In this document: positions 1 to 10,455 of the stretch, one piece after another
How the letters are laid out: each line of letters opens with the position of its first letter
How positions within the stretch are numbered: the first letter of the stretch is position 1
Origin: Rhynchosporium graminicola
Taxonomy: Eukaryota > Ascomycota > Leotiomycetes > Helotiales > Ploettnerulaceae
Assembly (NCBI GenBank): GCA_900074885.1
Contig: FJUW01000105.1
Location: 1-44,677 of the forward strand
DNA: 44,677 bases
Reading direction: 5' to 3'
Program-made: the position numbers and the translations under genes
The notes under the pieces: generated by a model
Databases searched by the model: none
What the model was told of the DNA's origin: nothing
Seen by the model: only the letters and a program-made list of their open reading frames with translations

Positions 1-2325
1 AATTAGTATTAGTCTAACTAGTTTATAGCTAAGTCCTGCGTATTAGTATCGATTTAGTAAGATCGATTAATACTAGGTTTATAAAGTAGTAGAGTTATAA
101 TTATCTCCTTATTATATTAGAGGGTAGCTAGATAGCGTTCCGACTATAGTAGCTTATAGTAGAGCGTATCTAGCTTAACCTGAAATTATTATATCTATTT
201 AATACTAATAATTATATCTTATTATCCTAAATCGAGGAGAATAAAAGAGTAGTTATAAATACGCTTACTATTAATAGAAAAGTATAAACGTATAAAATAG
301 GTAATATAAGTTCTAATAGACTATTAGAAACTATATATTAGAATAGAATAAGGTAATAGCTCGATTTTAATACTAAAGGCCCCTGATAATTATCTAGTAA
401 GAGTACGATTAATAAATAGATAACTATTCGCTCCGGTATTAATTAAGCTACTTATAGAAACTCTTAGTCCGTTTATACTAACTATAGTCGGGTATATGAA
501 TTACTTACTTCTTATTAGGGAGTTAAGGTCCAGATTAGAGAGATTATACCTATATAAACCTAGGAAGGAGTTTTTACTTAGGCCTTATTATTTTCCTCTA
601 GTATTAGTCCAGATTCGGAGGGTACGTCTTCTACTACTTCCTCGGCTACTCTCTTCTCTTCCGGAAATTTATTAATTAATTAAACCTTAAGCGGGTTAGA
701 GTAGTCTAGCTTAATATAACTAAGCTATTTATAACTATAATACCTAAAGGGTTCTCCGGTCGAGGTAGTAGGGCGTTTTAGCGCGGAGGAAGTACTAGAC
801 TATACTAAGGTAAAAGTACGTACGTATAGTATAGGAATAGTTTATCGAGGGGCTAAGCTTAGGGACTAGTAAGGAGTAGAACTAGTAGAGGTTATAGTAG
901 TAATAGTAAGCTTATAGTACTATACCGGGATAGTAGCTTTCTCAGGATAAGTACGTTCTGAGTTATAGTAATATTTAGTATTAAAAGAAAGTAAGGATCT
1001 AACTATAGAAGCGTAGTCCTTATTCTATATTAGTTTAATAATAAGAGTTAAAGCGCGTAAAGATAGTATAATCTTATCTTATATATAGAAGAACTACTCT
1101 TTCTTTTTAACTTTACTTTAGATAGTAGCGCTTTAAAATCGACTACGAAACTTAGTGAAAGTCTCGCGTATATAGCTAAGTTATTATATTTCTAAGCGGT
1201 AGAAAGCGTTATAATAGTTATCTTCCTCTAAACTAATAAGAAAGTTCTCCTCTAATAAGGAGATTATTTTATTACTAGTTTTAAACTTATTAGTAAGGTA
1301 CTAAAGCATAAGATACTTCTTAGCTAATCTAGTAACTAGCTCCTATACGAGAACGCGCTGAGAGAAGTCCGTAGGGTAATAGTTAGCGTTTATAGCTAGC
1401 CGGTCTCGTATTAATACTCTCTATTAGAGGAAGGTAAAGTCTAATCTATTATCTAGAGGTAGGATCTTCTTAGTAAGATAAGACTTCCTAGGATATAACT
1501 CTACTGATTCGGCGCTAGGAGAGGGAGATAGTTTATTAGGAATAATATCTTCTCTCTTAGTACTATATATCGGAATAGAGTTTATTAGCTTATTAAACTC
1601 TAGAATACGTAGAGATTATAGTATTAGTTCTAGTAGGAGAATCGAAGATAAGCGAGGGACCTTTATAAGAAACCTATCTTATACGGAGATTAGTCTATCT
1701 ATAGTATCTTCTAGAGAGTTATTCTTCTTCTCTTAGTCCGCTAATTGTTATAAGAGGGAATAGATCAGGTTCGAGTTACTTATAGTAATAGGAGTACTTA
1801 GCGATTATACTTCTAGTAAATTTCGCTTTTATTTTCCTTTCTCTCATAGTTAGTACTTCCTTAATAAGGTATTAATGTTCTCTAAAGTAAGAGACGTTTA
1901 GAGTAAGGAAGGGTATAATAGATTAAGTTCAGAGGTAAAGCAGGAGGGATCGCGTTAAGTTCTCCTAGAACTAGAGGAGTCTCTAGTTTATTAGTTAAGA
2001 GCTATAATAATAGCTTAAAAAAGGATATATTAGGGCTATTTCGGCGGCGATATATAGAGGTTAAAGTTCCGGGGTATTTATTATACTTTCTTTAAAATCT
2101 ATCTATAATTCCTTTATACTAAGAGAGTTATTAAAGGAGCGTTAGCGAAGACTTCCTCTATTATACTATTTATAATAAGCTGAATTAAACCCTAATTTTT
2201 AGTTATCCGAGAGATCTCTAGTATCTTAGCTATATACGAGTAGTTATCGAATAACTAACTTAATAGTAAGATATTATAGTAAGCTATCTCCGGCTATCTT
2301 AATCTTTTTATTTAATATAATAATA

Positions 2326-2584
2326 TAAGACTTAAGGCGGTATATAAATAAGAATAAACGAGTAAGGAGGCTAAGAGCGATCTTATATAATCTACTATAA
2401 AGAAAACAAAAAGATAAGGAAGGAAGAAAAAGAGAGATAGAGTATAAGGTACCTTATATATATATACTAGTACTAGTCCGATACTATACCGGGTCGGATA
2501 CTAGTTCTGCCGGGATACCTGTGAACTTAGGCCCTATTATCTATCCTTCTTCTCATATGATATTCAGGTAAGCTGTCGTCATAT
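2326..2584. repeat. 259-bp LTR-like repeat, left copy
   Basis: This segment matches 41471-41729 along its whole length and in the same orientation. Differences are mostly C/T and G/A transitions, as expected from RIP acting on two copies. Both copies run from a shared 'taagacttaaggcgg' to a shared 'tcgtYatat' and are equal in length by hand count. The right copy abuts a polypurine tract on the minus strand, which identifies the repeat as an LTR. This left copy has no polypurine tract beside it, so it may be a solo LTR or belong to a variant element. Confidence 0.75.
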
Positions 2585-3600
2585 AAAGTTGCCTTTAAAC
2601 TTAGAAGAGTTCTTCGCCTTGAACTTCTCCTTAGCTTTCTCTCTTTCTTCTACTATATAGTTAAAGGATATATAATCCGTAGTATTATATACCTAGCACT
2701 TCTTAGCGTTACTTTCCTTATCTATCGTATTTATCCTCTTCTCTCCTTATATTCTGAATCGCCCTTTATTATCTCTCTTCTCTCTATATACTTATCCTTT
2801 ATCGGAATCGCTTCGGAATTTTCGATTAGTATAGAAAGTAGTACTAGTTAAAGGGTATAAATACTAGTAGTTAAAAATAGAGGTTCTAATAGAAGTAATC
2901 GTCTTTTCAGTAGAAGTTATAAGTTAAGCTAGAGTAATTTAGTAGGCTTCCGAGCTTTAGAAGGTAGTAATAATCTTATTTATAACGAACTTCTTATAGC
3001 GTAATTCAAAGGGTATACTATAACGTAGCTCTTTAATCTATATAGAGAGTATATTAAAGTATTCTGAAGTCGTCTTTCTAGGGTTCTTCTCCTTAATCGA
3101 TTCAAGGGTAAGAAGGTTCTATATAATTAGTAAAGATCTACTAAACTCCTCGCTCTTAAACTAATCTATTATATTCTTTAGTATAGTATCGAATTTGATA
3201 ATAAGGGAGGTTCTAGGGATACTATTTAGATTATAATAGTAGTATTAGAGAGTAGCGCCTTTTAGTATTAATAGAAACGCCTTACTATACTCCTCCGGTG
3301 GAATCTCGGCTCTTAAGCAGGCGTCGTAGAATATTCTGACCTTACTACTGAAGCTATCTCTGTCTCCCTTGAATTTTATCTCTTCTGGAAATATACGAGA
3401 GAAGCTAGCGATCTCCTTTCTATACGACTTCTCCTTCTCCTTCTATACCGTATTATAGTACTCTCTCTCTCCTCCTTTAGTTCCTTAGTAGCCATCTCCT
3501 CCTCCTCCTCTTTCTCCTTAGTAGCTTTCTCCTCCTTAGTAGCTATCTCCTCCTTAGTAGCTTCCTCCTTCTCTACTCCCTGTATTCTTCGGTATACGCT
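2585..3600 (-). pseudogene. RIP-ruined retrotransposon Gag with mutated zinc knuckle
   Basis: Read on the minus strand, 2657-2698 encodes a CCHC-knuckle spacing (C-x2-C-x4-H-x4-C) in which the second Cys, the His and the last Cys all read Tyr, and a Trp position reads TAG. These are exactly the changes TGT/TGC to TAT/TAC, CAT to TAT and TGG to TAG that RIP makes. The 3' side continues as a Lys/Glu-rich tail ending beside the LTR-like repeat. Further upstream, about 3470-3590, the same strand encodes a Lys/Glu-rich repetitive coil. Gag proteins of LTR retrotransposons combine a coiled or basic region with such a knuckle. Many stops interrupt the frame. The upstream limit is approximate, and I saw no pol domains beside it. 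Confidence 0.6.
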
Positions 3601-4774
3601 TTCTATAGTATCGCTGCTCTTCTCTATTCTGGTCAGAGGAGGTCTCTTTATATTACTATACTCCTTCGGTAGAATCTCGGTCTTATTATAGAGGTTCGTA
3701 GTGTTCTTTATTAAAGTCGAATTCGCTGATAGGAGGTAAGCCGAGTATAGTATAGCGTTTTTATCGCAGTTTATAGAACTCCTTCTTTGATCTCTTATAC
3801 TCTAACTTGTCTTATTAAGTAGCTATATCGTTTATTATCTTCTTCTCTCTCTTATCTCGCTATTACTACGCAGATATCTGCTTCTCTAGTACTAGTAGGT
3901 TTAATACTATATACTATAGCTATATAGAGAGTATCTTCTCTCCTGCTATACTCTCTAGTTCCTTTAAGGTCTAACTACTACGTATAGTATCCTATAGAGT
4001 ATATAGAAGCTTATATAGCTCTTACGCAGGTTTATCGCCTTCTTCGATAAATACACTTTTAGTACGTAAGGTAAATATAAAGTTATTATTTAACGATTTC
4101 TTAACAGATTTGAAAGAGTTTACTATCTAACCTTCGTATATCTCCTTAAATAAGGAGTATAAGGGTCTATCTACGTAGTCGGAGCTCTTAATTTATCTAA
4201 TAAGACCTTCTCCTTATTTCCGTATAGTCTCCGGGTCTAGTGGGTCCTTGCCGGAGTTCGCAGGTGTATCGAAAGCACCGGGGGTATTATTATCTCTTAC
4301 TATATTAAAGGTCTGATTCGTATAAGTGTTTTAGTACTATTCCGAGGTTATTTAGAATAGTAGTTATAGAGTTATTCTTAAGTGTTATATAGTAGTAGGA
4401 AGCGCTAGCATAGCGCGTTCAAGTTTTGACTTCGAGTTTTCGGCGTAACTTAAAAGCGCGTTCTTTAAAGTCGGGTTGCGGTAGTAATCGAAGTACGTAC
4501 TCCGTAAGTACGTAGGTAAGTACGTAGAAGGTAATAGTAGTATAATATACTAGAATTCGAATCCTTTAACCGTATCGCAGGTAGAATCCAGGCAAATTAT
4601 CTTAGTAATTCAAGTCAAATAGCAAAGAGGAGACCGTATCTTCTCTAGTACTTGAGCTATTACCGTAGTAGATATCTCTACTCTTCAAGGTTACTAGCGC
4701 GCTCTTTTCAGTAGTCGAAATTCTTAGAATTTAACTGCTTTCAAAGAGTGAAATGATCTATACGTCTATTGATT

Positions 4775-4985
4775 AATATTAGTATCACTCTATCGTAGTA
4801 CGTATAATTAAGTAATCTGCGTGAGCTAAAGTACAGTAATAATAGTAGTAGTATTATCTGTTGTATCGTGGCTGTCTTTCCTAGGTAGTCGAGACTCCGT
4901 AAGGGAGATATATCTGGCCGGCTAAACCCCGGTGCAGATACTCGACTAACACGTGACTATGGACCAACATATGGACCAACACTAT
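4775..4985 (+). repeat. terminal repeat, copy inverted at 8843-9050
   Basis: About 200 bp here match the reverse complement of 8843-9050. Shared landmarks, in order, are a 'tatcactct.tcgtagtacgta' block, 'gtctgcgtgagc', 'ctatcgtggctgt', 'gggagatatatct', 'ccggctaaaccccgg' and the end 'gtgactatggaccaaca'. The outer end reads TGTTGG...CCAACA-like, as LTR ends often do, so it probably marks the edge of the left element. A second 'tatggaccaaca' follows directly, which could be a small duplication at the boundary. Confidence 0.6.
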
Positions 4986-5216
4986 GAGAAATCATAAACA
5001 AGTTCTTGAAAACTATATATTAAGCACTAGACTACTCATCAAGGGCGTAACACACCGCAACACTCATCCCTCTATCAATCATTCACTCATTTCCTAATTG
5101 AAGAGAAGGCGGTCTGTTCCGTTCGCCAAGCTCCTTGCTAGAATTAAAGAGAAAAGGTAATGCAAGCATCAATCAATCATACACGTCCCCGTCACCATTC
5201 TAATATCACGTCCCAT

Positions 5217-6473
5217 CTATGCCACCTGCGAAGTTTCCGCCTCACTCGGCGCATAGCCATGCACAGGTCCGGTAGTAACCGAAGTCCCCGTTCCACTGCT
5301 AACTCTACTTCCATCAATACCAGCGGTAGTACCCTGCTCTGTCTCATGATGAACAACGCTCTCGTCACCAACAACACTATCAGCAACATCCGAACGACCG
5401 TGCTGGCTAGCAGATCTAGGCATGAGGCTATTATCAAGGTTCCCAGCATAAGAAGGAACTTCCTCTAACTCGGGCTGCCAATCCTTAAGGTCATCCTCGG
5501 CGTCGTTGAGGATCTGGCGGGCTTGGTTGGCGTGTTCGTAGGCCGGTCGGACATCACCTGGGATGACTGGAGTGTCGTCAAGGAGGTTGAGAAGGCGACG
5601 ACCGTGTCGGGCGAGAATGATTTGCTTCTCGGCACGTTCGATGGTTGCAGCAAACTCGGCGGCGTAGGCTTCCTTCATTTTCTGTCTCGTCTGTTTTGGT
5701 CAGTAAAGTTCACTTTAGTTGCAAGAAGCAAACATACAACATTGGTCAACTGGGCCTCAGCCACCAAGTTCTCGGCCTCAGCACGAACAAGTTCCTGCTC
5801 TAAGGTAACCAACTTCGCGCTCTCCGGCTCCTTGATCTTCAACTTTGCAATCTCGTCCGCGATCTTCGCCTTGTTGTCTCGGCTTGGCTGGACGCTCTTC
5901 TCAGTGTTTCGGATAGTCTTCAAGATACCCCTACTATCATCGAGGTTATGCGCGTACAAGTCCTCTTGTTCGCCCAGCTCGGAAAGGAGAACGCCAATCT
6001 TGTCGGAGATGTCGCTTACGGAATCGTCAGTTGTAGCCTCACCCCAATCGGAGAGCTGTCCAGCGATGGAGAGACGCTCCTTGCCTGCGACTTCGTAACT
6101 TTGGATCAGACGATTCTCGGATTTGATCAGCTTGTAGAGCTTCTTGCTAAGCTCAGGTTGGGCAACGCCGCGGAGAGAGCTGAAGCTGAAGCCATGACGA
6201 CCGGAGGCTGCTGTGGTCGAGGAGCCGCTGTTCTTGTTCGAACGGATGGAAAGTGCTCGATTCCTGGGAGAAAGGATTAGCAGGAAGTCGCAGAAGAACT
6301 TCGAGGGGAGAAGGGAGAAAATGCTGCTCTGACAGATGTTTCAGAGGAGTTTTTCCTTTCGTGTCTTTTGTATCTTTCGTCTGAGAGTTTGCACGCCGCA
6401 GAGAGAACTGGGACTTCTCTCGTCGCAGAGTGAATGGCATCGTGATGAAGAATGTAGGAAGTTGGACTTACAT
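5217..6473 (-). CDS. PIL1: Eisosome core component, Pil1/Lsp1 family
   Basis: BAR-like protein that builds eisosomes, the scaffolds beneath furrows of the fungal plasma membrane (family knowledge). Three coding exons: 6472-6473, 5738-6263 and 5217-5690, with introns 6264-6471 (208 bp) and 5691-5737 (47 bp), both GT-AG; the model gives 333 aa. The first exon contributes only 'AT', and the G of the start codon comes from exon 2, giving MNRALSIRS, the usual start of filamentous-fungal Pil homologues. The BAR-like region spans about residues 35-265, with family blocks LRGVAQPELSKKL (31-43), QLSDWGE (70-76), SVQPSRD (124-130), LEQELVRAEAE (155-165) and, after the second splice, TRQKMKEAY. An acidic then Ser/Thr/Gly-rich tail follows. 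A shorter product from a later ATG would lose the conserved N terminus, so I prefer the split start. Confidence 0.93.
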
Positions 6474-7523
6474 TTTGTGTTTATTTGAAGATGCGATTAA
6501 TGTTTAGGTGTGTTCTATCAACCATCAGCTCTTGCCATATCGTTATTCTTACTGTCGAGTCGCGACTTCCTCCAGCTTCATTTACGTCATCCCGCATATG
6601 GAGAGTAAGAAACCCTTATAAGCAGGAGGGTTAAGGAAGGCATGCTTACCTGTGATAAGAACCAGGATTTGAGGATATACTTTCGGTTTCTGGGTCTGTC
6701 TGGGTACTTATTCAGGGTTTTGCTTGAGTTTGGTTGGATAGGTGGATTTCATATGGAGTTGGAAAAGCTTGAAGCAACAAGGACCTTGTAGCAGCAAGTT
6801 GTTTGAGCATGCGGGAGCAAGTACGATGACGTCGTTGGTAAAGCTTGGCAGTATAGGTTAATAATGGGCCCTGCCCAAGTGGTTTGGTCTAGATTCGGGG
6901 TCTTCATTCAAGGTTTCTTCATCTAAACTCTCGATAGGAACCTGTGTCGCGCATGAATGAAAAATATCAGATTATCATAGAAAAATGTATATTACAGTGC
7001 GAAGAAAACTCTGATCCACAGTCTTTGACCATCCTCTCTAGGACCTTCAAAGCTGGCAAGATGTACAGGTTGTCACGTGCACCTCCTTTCCTCCTCAAGA
7101 CTCGTTGCCGATCAGGTAACCCGGGATGAAGAATAGGTCGTTTTTGCATCTTCTGAGCAAGCGACAGAGTCCATGGACGTGCTCCGGTAGCATCAGATTT
7201 CCGTGGTCCAAGGAAATAGCACAATTTACAAAACTCCGTCAGCATAACACAATCTGACAATTAATGATAGCAACAACTTCGTTCATTCATACATCATTGG
7301 GGACACATACAGCTAAGCAGAAACAGGTATTTCAAAACCGCTCAAATTACCACTCAACCATCCTCGAACGCCAATCCCAAACAATTCTTGTCGCTGTCCC
7401 CATCTTTGCATGCCCCGAAATCCATTTTTGCCCTCCCATCCCCCCTTGGAATCACTCTCTCCTCATGCCCATGCCCAATGGCTGCTTCCACCCTCCTCAA
7501 CTTTCTCACAGCTAGCGATTGAT
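6474..7523. other. intergenic, no gene recognised
   Basis: This stretch lies upstream of the PIL1 start and downstream of the 87-aa gene and has normal base composition. It should contain the PIL1 promoter and 5' leader. Short open frames exist (for example around 6967-7260 and 7264-7515), but they have no recognisable motif and largely lack a credible ATG. Confidence 0.5.
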
Positions 7524-7787
7524 CTATCGGTAAGATCTCGTACTATGTCTCTGCTCAACCACAACCGGCACACTCCTCCTGTAGCTGCTCTGGCTCATCC
7601 TTGGAGCGACATATTCTCTGCTAACAGGCCTTGATGTTCTCGTGACAGAAGTGTAAGACGACCTGCCGTGGCCGCCATGGCCGTGATGGTGAGAGTGATG
7701 GGAGTGTCGCGAGACTGGGCGAGGTGCTACGTACACTTCTTCGACGTAGGAGCGGCGATGTTTCTTGGGTGTGGAGAAGAGACACAT
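7524..7787 (-). CDS. Small His/Arg/Ser-rich protein, function unknown
   Basis: Single-exon frame of 87 codons plus stop, starting at a true ATG. The N terminus is MCLFSTPKKHRRSY, with a lone Cys at residue 2 that could be a lipidation site, though that is only a guess. A short motif is duplicated: YVAPRPVSR near residues 19-27 and RPVSREYVAPR near 53-63. Between them lies a His/Gly/Ser-rich stretch (residues 28-43) that could bind metal. It is strongly basic, probably disordered, and has no signal peptide or membrane segment. I have a vague impression of similar short proteins starting MC in other ascomycetes but cannot name a family. The ORF is short, so the call stays moderate; an intron near the 3' end is not excluded. 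Confidence 0.6.
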   Translation of the reverse strand: MCLFSTPKKHRRSYVEEVYVAPRPVSRHSHHSHHHGHGGHGRSSYTSVTRTSRPVSREYVAPRMSQSSYRRSVPVVVEQRHSTRSYR

Positions 7788-8842
7788 TGTGATTTCTGGG
7801 AGAGTTCTTTGGTGGAAGATTGAAGAGCTGGAGATTGAGAGAGTGCTTTGCTCAGGCTTGATTGAGAAATATCAACAGATACCTTGTGGAATTTGGTCTG
7901 AAATCTGAGAGTTGAGATCTGAAGATGCTGAAAGACTTAAGACAAACTTCTTACGCAGCAGGGGAAATGAGACATATTTATGGACTTGATCGACCTCCCA
8001 TAGACTCACTCGGTCTGACAGGGCAATGCAAAAACAAGACAAGGCTCCCCTCCAATGGCATATGCCAGCCAGCCAAGGTGTCCACCCATGAACCATCTCA
8101 CGAATGCCCGTCGATATCAGCCCCCCTTCGCCCACGCTACCCCGGCCATCTTGGTCTGGGGTGCAGTCACTGGCCACATAAATTACTTGAGTCGCGCCCA
8201 GCTTAGGAAGAGAACTTGAAGAAAAAAATCTCGAGGCTAAGCAGAGCCTCAGATCATCTCACCGACTTGGTGAGTAATACTGGGTGAAAGCGTCTTGTGC
8301 GACGACATTTGTGAAGGTTTCTTCCCTACAAGGCCCAAAGTCAAAACCTGTCCAGCTGATTGATCCTCGATCACGAGAAAGCCTCGTGCTTAGTGAGCAC
8401 TAGAAGCTCGGAAGACTTCTTCTTACTTAACTGTGATATCTGGCACTTGCCATCGGACAAATACTCTGGACGCCCGCACGGAGGCTGCGTACGTATTCGT
8501 ATCGTGGAGAGGAGATCTGGCAGGGCTGCGCGCTGTTGAAGCAAAATAAGATGTGAAGAAGATGGTACTGTCGGCAGGCTTGAGAAATGGTGTGCAGCTC
8601 GGCACCCTAATCCGACGTCAGCCTGCAGACACATCCTTGCTAGGTAGGGTATGGCCCATCTGGATTCGACAACACCACTGATAAACTTGGCCGGGATGGG
8701 CATTTCGCCTCCTCGTGTTGGAAGGGCTAGGGATGTCTAATCATATCCTTGAGTATCTTGGTAGTTGAAGCACTACCGCTTTGGGTGATTAGATGTGTTG
8801 ATCTGTGAAATGCCCCTATTCTGCATCTTTATCATCTGTGGT
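7788..8842. other. intergenic, no gene recognised
   Basis: Normal composition. It includes the upstream region of the 87-aa gene. A 110-codon minus-strand frame from an ATG at 8703 (8371-8703) shows no recognisable motif or bias, so I do not call it a gene. Confidence 0.45.
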
Positions 8843-9050
8843 TGTTGGTCCATAGTCACGAGTTAGTCGACTATCTACGCCGGGGTTTAGCCGGCTAGAT
8901 ATATCTCCCTTCCGTAGTCTGGACTCTACAGCCACGATAGAACTGATAATACTACCATAACTATCACTGTACTTTGGCTCACGCAGACTACTTCATTGTA
9001 CGTACTACGACAGAGTGATACCAATAGTAGTGCTTTTGAAATCTGTTGGA
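8843..9050 (-). repeat. isolated copy of the left-arm terminal repeat (inverted)
   Basis: Reverse-complement match to 4775-4985 over about 200 bp. It begins on the plus strand with TGTTGGTCCATAGTCACG, which looks like an LTR start. No element body is recognisable beside it, so it is most simply a solo LTR or terminal fragment. It keeps more CA/TG than the left-arm copy and is therefore less RIP-marked. Together the two copies flank PIL1 and the 87-aa gene in opposite orientation. Confidence 0.55.
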
Positions 9051-9882
9051 ATTGGATGACCCGAGAGAAACCATGAACCCCCTCTCCTTGGCACTCTAGC
9101 CGGAGAGACGTGGTATGGTCGAGAAGGTAAATTTGCATAATCATCCGATCTCACCGGGTTGACTACCGCCCTCTAGAATGTTATTAGAAGTGTTAAAGAT
9201 ATGACAGCAATTCTTCCAGAAAATATTCGTCAACGCAATCATGCTGAAGCGAGGCGACAGAAATTCGTCTTCGGCGAAATTCAAACCTGCGCTAGGTACA
9301 AATGACTATCGCAATTCGAATTTCACTCACATATATATCTTACGACATCACACAAGCTTCTGATTATGAGCTAAGCAGTTGTGAATCAAATATTTTCATA
9401 GCTACCGAGTATTCAAATGATTGCTTACTCAGGTGCGAACTACCTTTGGCATACTTGATCATGCTGCTGTAGTTACAAAGAGGCCCCGCGCGGATTGAAC
9501 GGTAAATCTACAGCAAGCCTTATAGCCTTAATAACTTTACCGACGATATTATTCGATTTACAATCTGTCAATCCAGCTTATTGGCTACTGAAGAGCTACC
9601 AAACACTTCTTGCAAGCTGTACCGGCTGGTGAGTAGGGATGAGCTCCGGGCTTAGATTAGCACGAACCACAATCAACTTAGAAATGATTCTATGGCGACG
9701 ACAAAATTTGGGTAGAAGCAGATCTTTACTATTTCACAATACAAACGAACTTACAATCTTGTCATATCCAATATCCAATATTAAGTATGCAAGCAGGTAA
9801 ACAATCCAAAATTCATAACTACCATCCCCCACCCCCCCCCTCATCGACAACCGTACCGCATCCTTATTGTACACACTATCAC
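9051..9882. other. intergenic, no gene recognised
   Basis: Downstream of the one-domain dsRBD-like gene. It contains a C-run at 9828-9840 and several moderately AT-rich stretches, possibly further decayed element sequence attached to the 8843-9050 repeat. I see no coding signal. Confidence 0.4.
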
Positions 9883-10455
9883 CTAGAAAACATTCATATC
9901 GAAATGCTCCTTCATGTACTCGAGATGCTCGCGAACATCGATATTCCCATGATCCAACATAGTGCGCACTATCCAAAGTCAGCCAACGATCATCAACACT
10001 CTCTCACTCCACATCAAAGGACTAAATAACTTACAGTCTCGACACATCTTCCCACCAGCAGTCATCGAGACCCTTCTCGGCGCTCCAAAGTAATTAGGAA
10101 CCGGATTGAACTGTCCCTTGGAAACCCTCACCCTCAAGACTTTATCCTCGGCAGCTTGGCGTTCTCTAATCAGAGCAAGCATCCATTTCGCGAGTTCCTG
10201 TTTGATGACTTTCTTCGATCGGCCGCTGTGCAAAAGTGTGATGTCTTTGTACTGAAGAGGATTGTCCTTGGACTCGTTGCCGGTGGTGTACATGGCAGCG
10301 CTTAAACCCATGTGCCAGATTGGTCCCGTGGGAGTATGTTCCATGCCGATGTCTGTGAATTGGATGTCTTTGATCGCTGGGAACTTGTAGCCGTGGCGTA
10401 TCATTGAGGGTTGAGCGGCCTCGTGGAGGCGTTGGAGGTCGGTTTTGGCGGCCAT
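9883..10455 (-). CDS. dsRBD-like protein, one domain; paralogue of the gene at 12024
   Basis: Two exons, 10035-10455 and 9883-9968, with a 66-bp GT-AG intron (9969-10034), give 168 aa. Residues 6-100 follow the alpha-beta-beta-beta-alpha order of double-stranded-RNA-binding domains: a first helix LQRLHEAAQ (8-15 region), a strand AIKDIQFTDIG (27-37), a strand WHMGLSAAMY (47-56), a third strand QYKDITLLHSG and the helix SKKVIKQELAKWMLALI (80-96). The SKKxxKQxxA pattern resembles the second helix of dsRBDs, whose lysines touch the RNA backbone. A basic linker follows, then a tail encoded across the intron that ends in a charged helix. The helix, the tail and the intron phase are shared with the neighbour at 12024. 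The dsRBD reading is an inference from pattern, not from a search. No catalytic domain is present. Confidence 0.75.

Larger units (their letters stand above)
1..4985. mobile_element. RIP-degraded transposon arm (left)
   Basis: The stretch is AT-rich and strongly depleted in CA and TG while TA is very common: in the first 120 bases I find one TG, no CA and more than 20 TA. This is the signature of repeat-induced point mutation (C to T at CpA on either strand), which acts on repeats in ascomycetes. No intact reading frame of useful length survives. Recognisable parts are the 259-bp LTR-like repeat (2326-2584), a ruined Gag on the minus strand (about 2585-3600) and a terminal repeat (4775-4985). 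Positions 1-2325 must be element sequence by composition, but I could not name a domain there. Composition becomes normal just after 4985. Confidence 0.85.

Noticed and set aside
8371..8703. 110-codon minus-strand frame with a true ATG
   Set aside because: No recognisable motif, no supporting splice partners and no protein-like bias I could defend.
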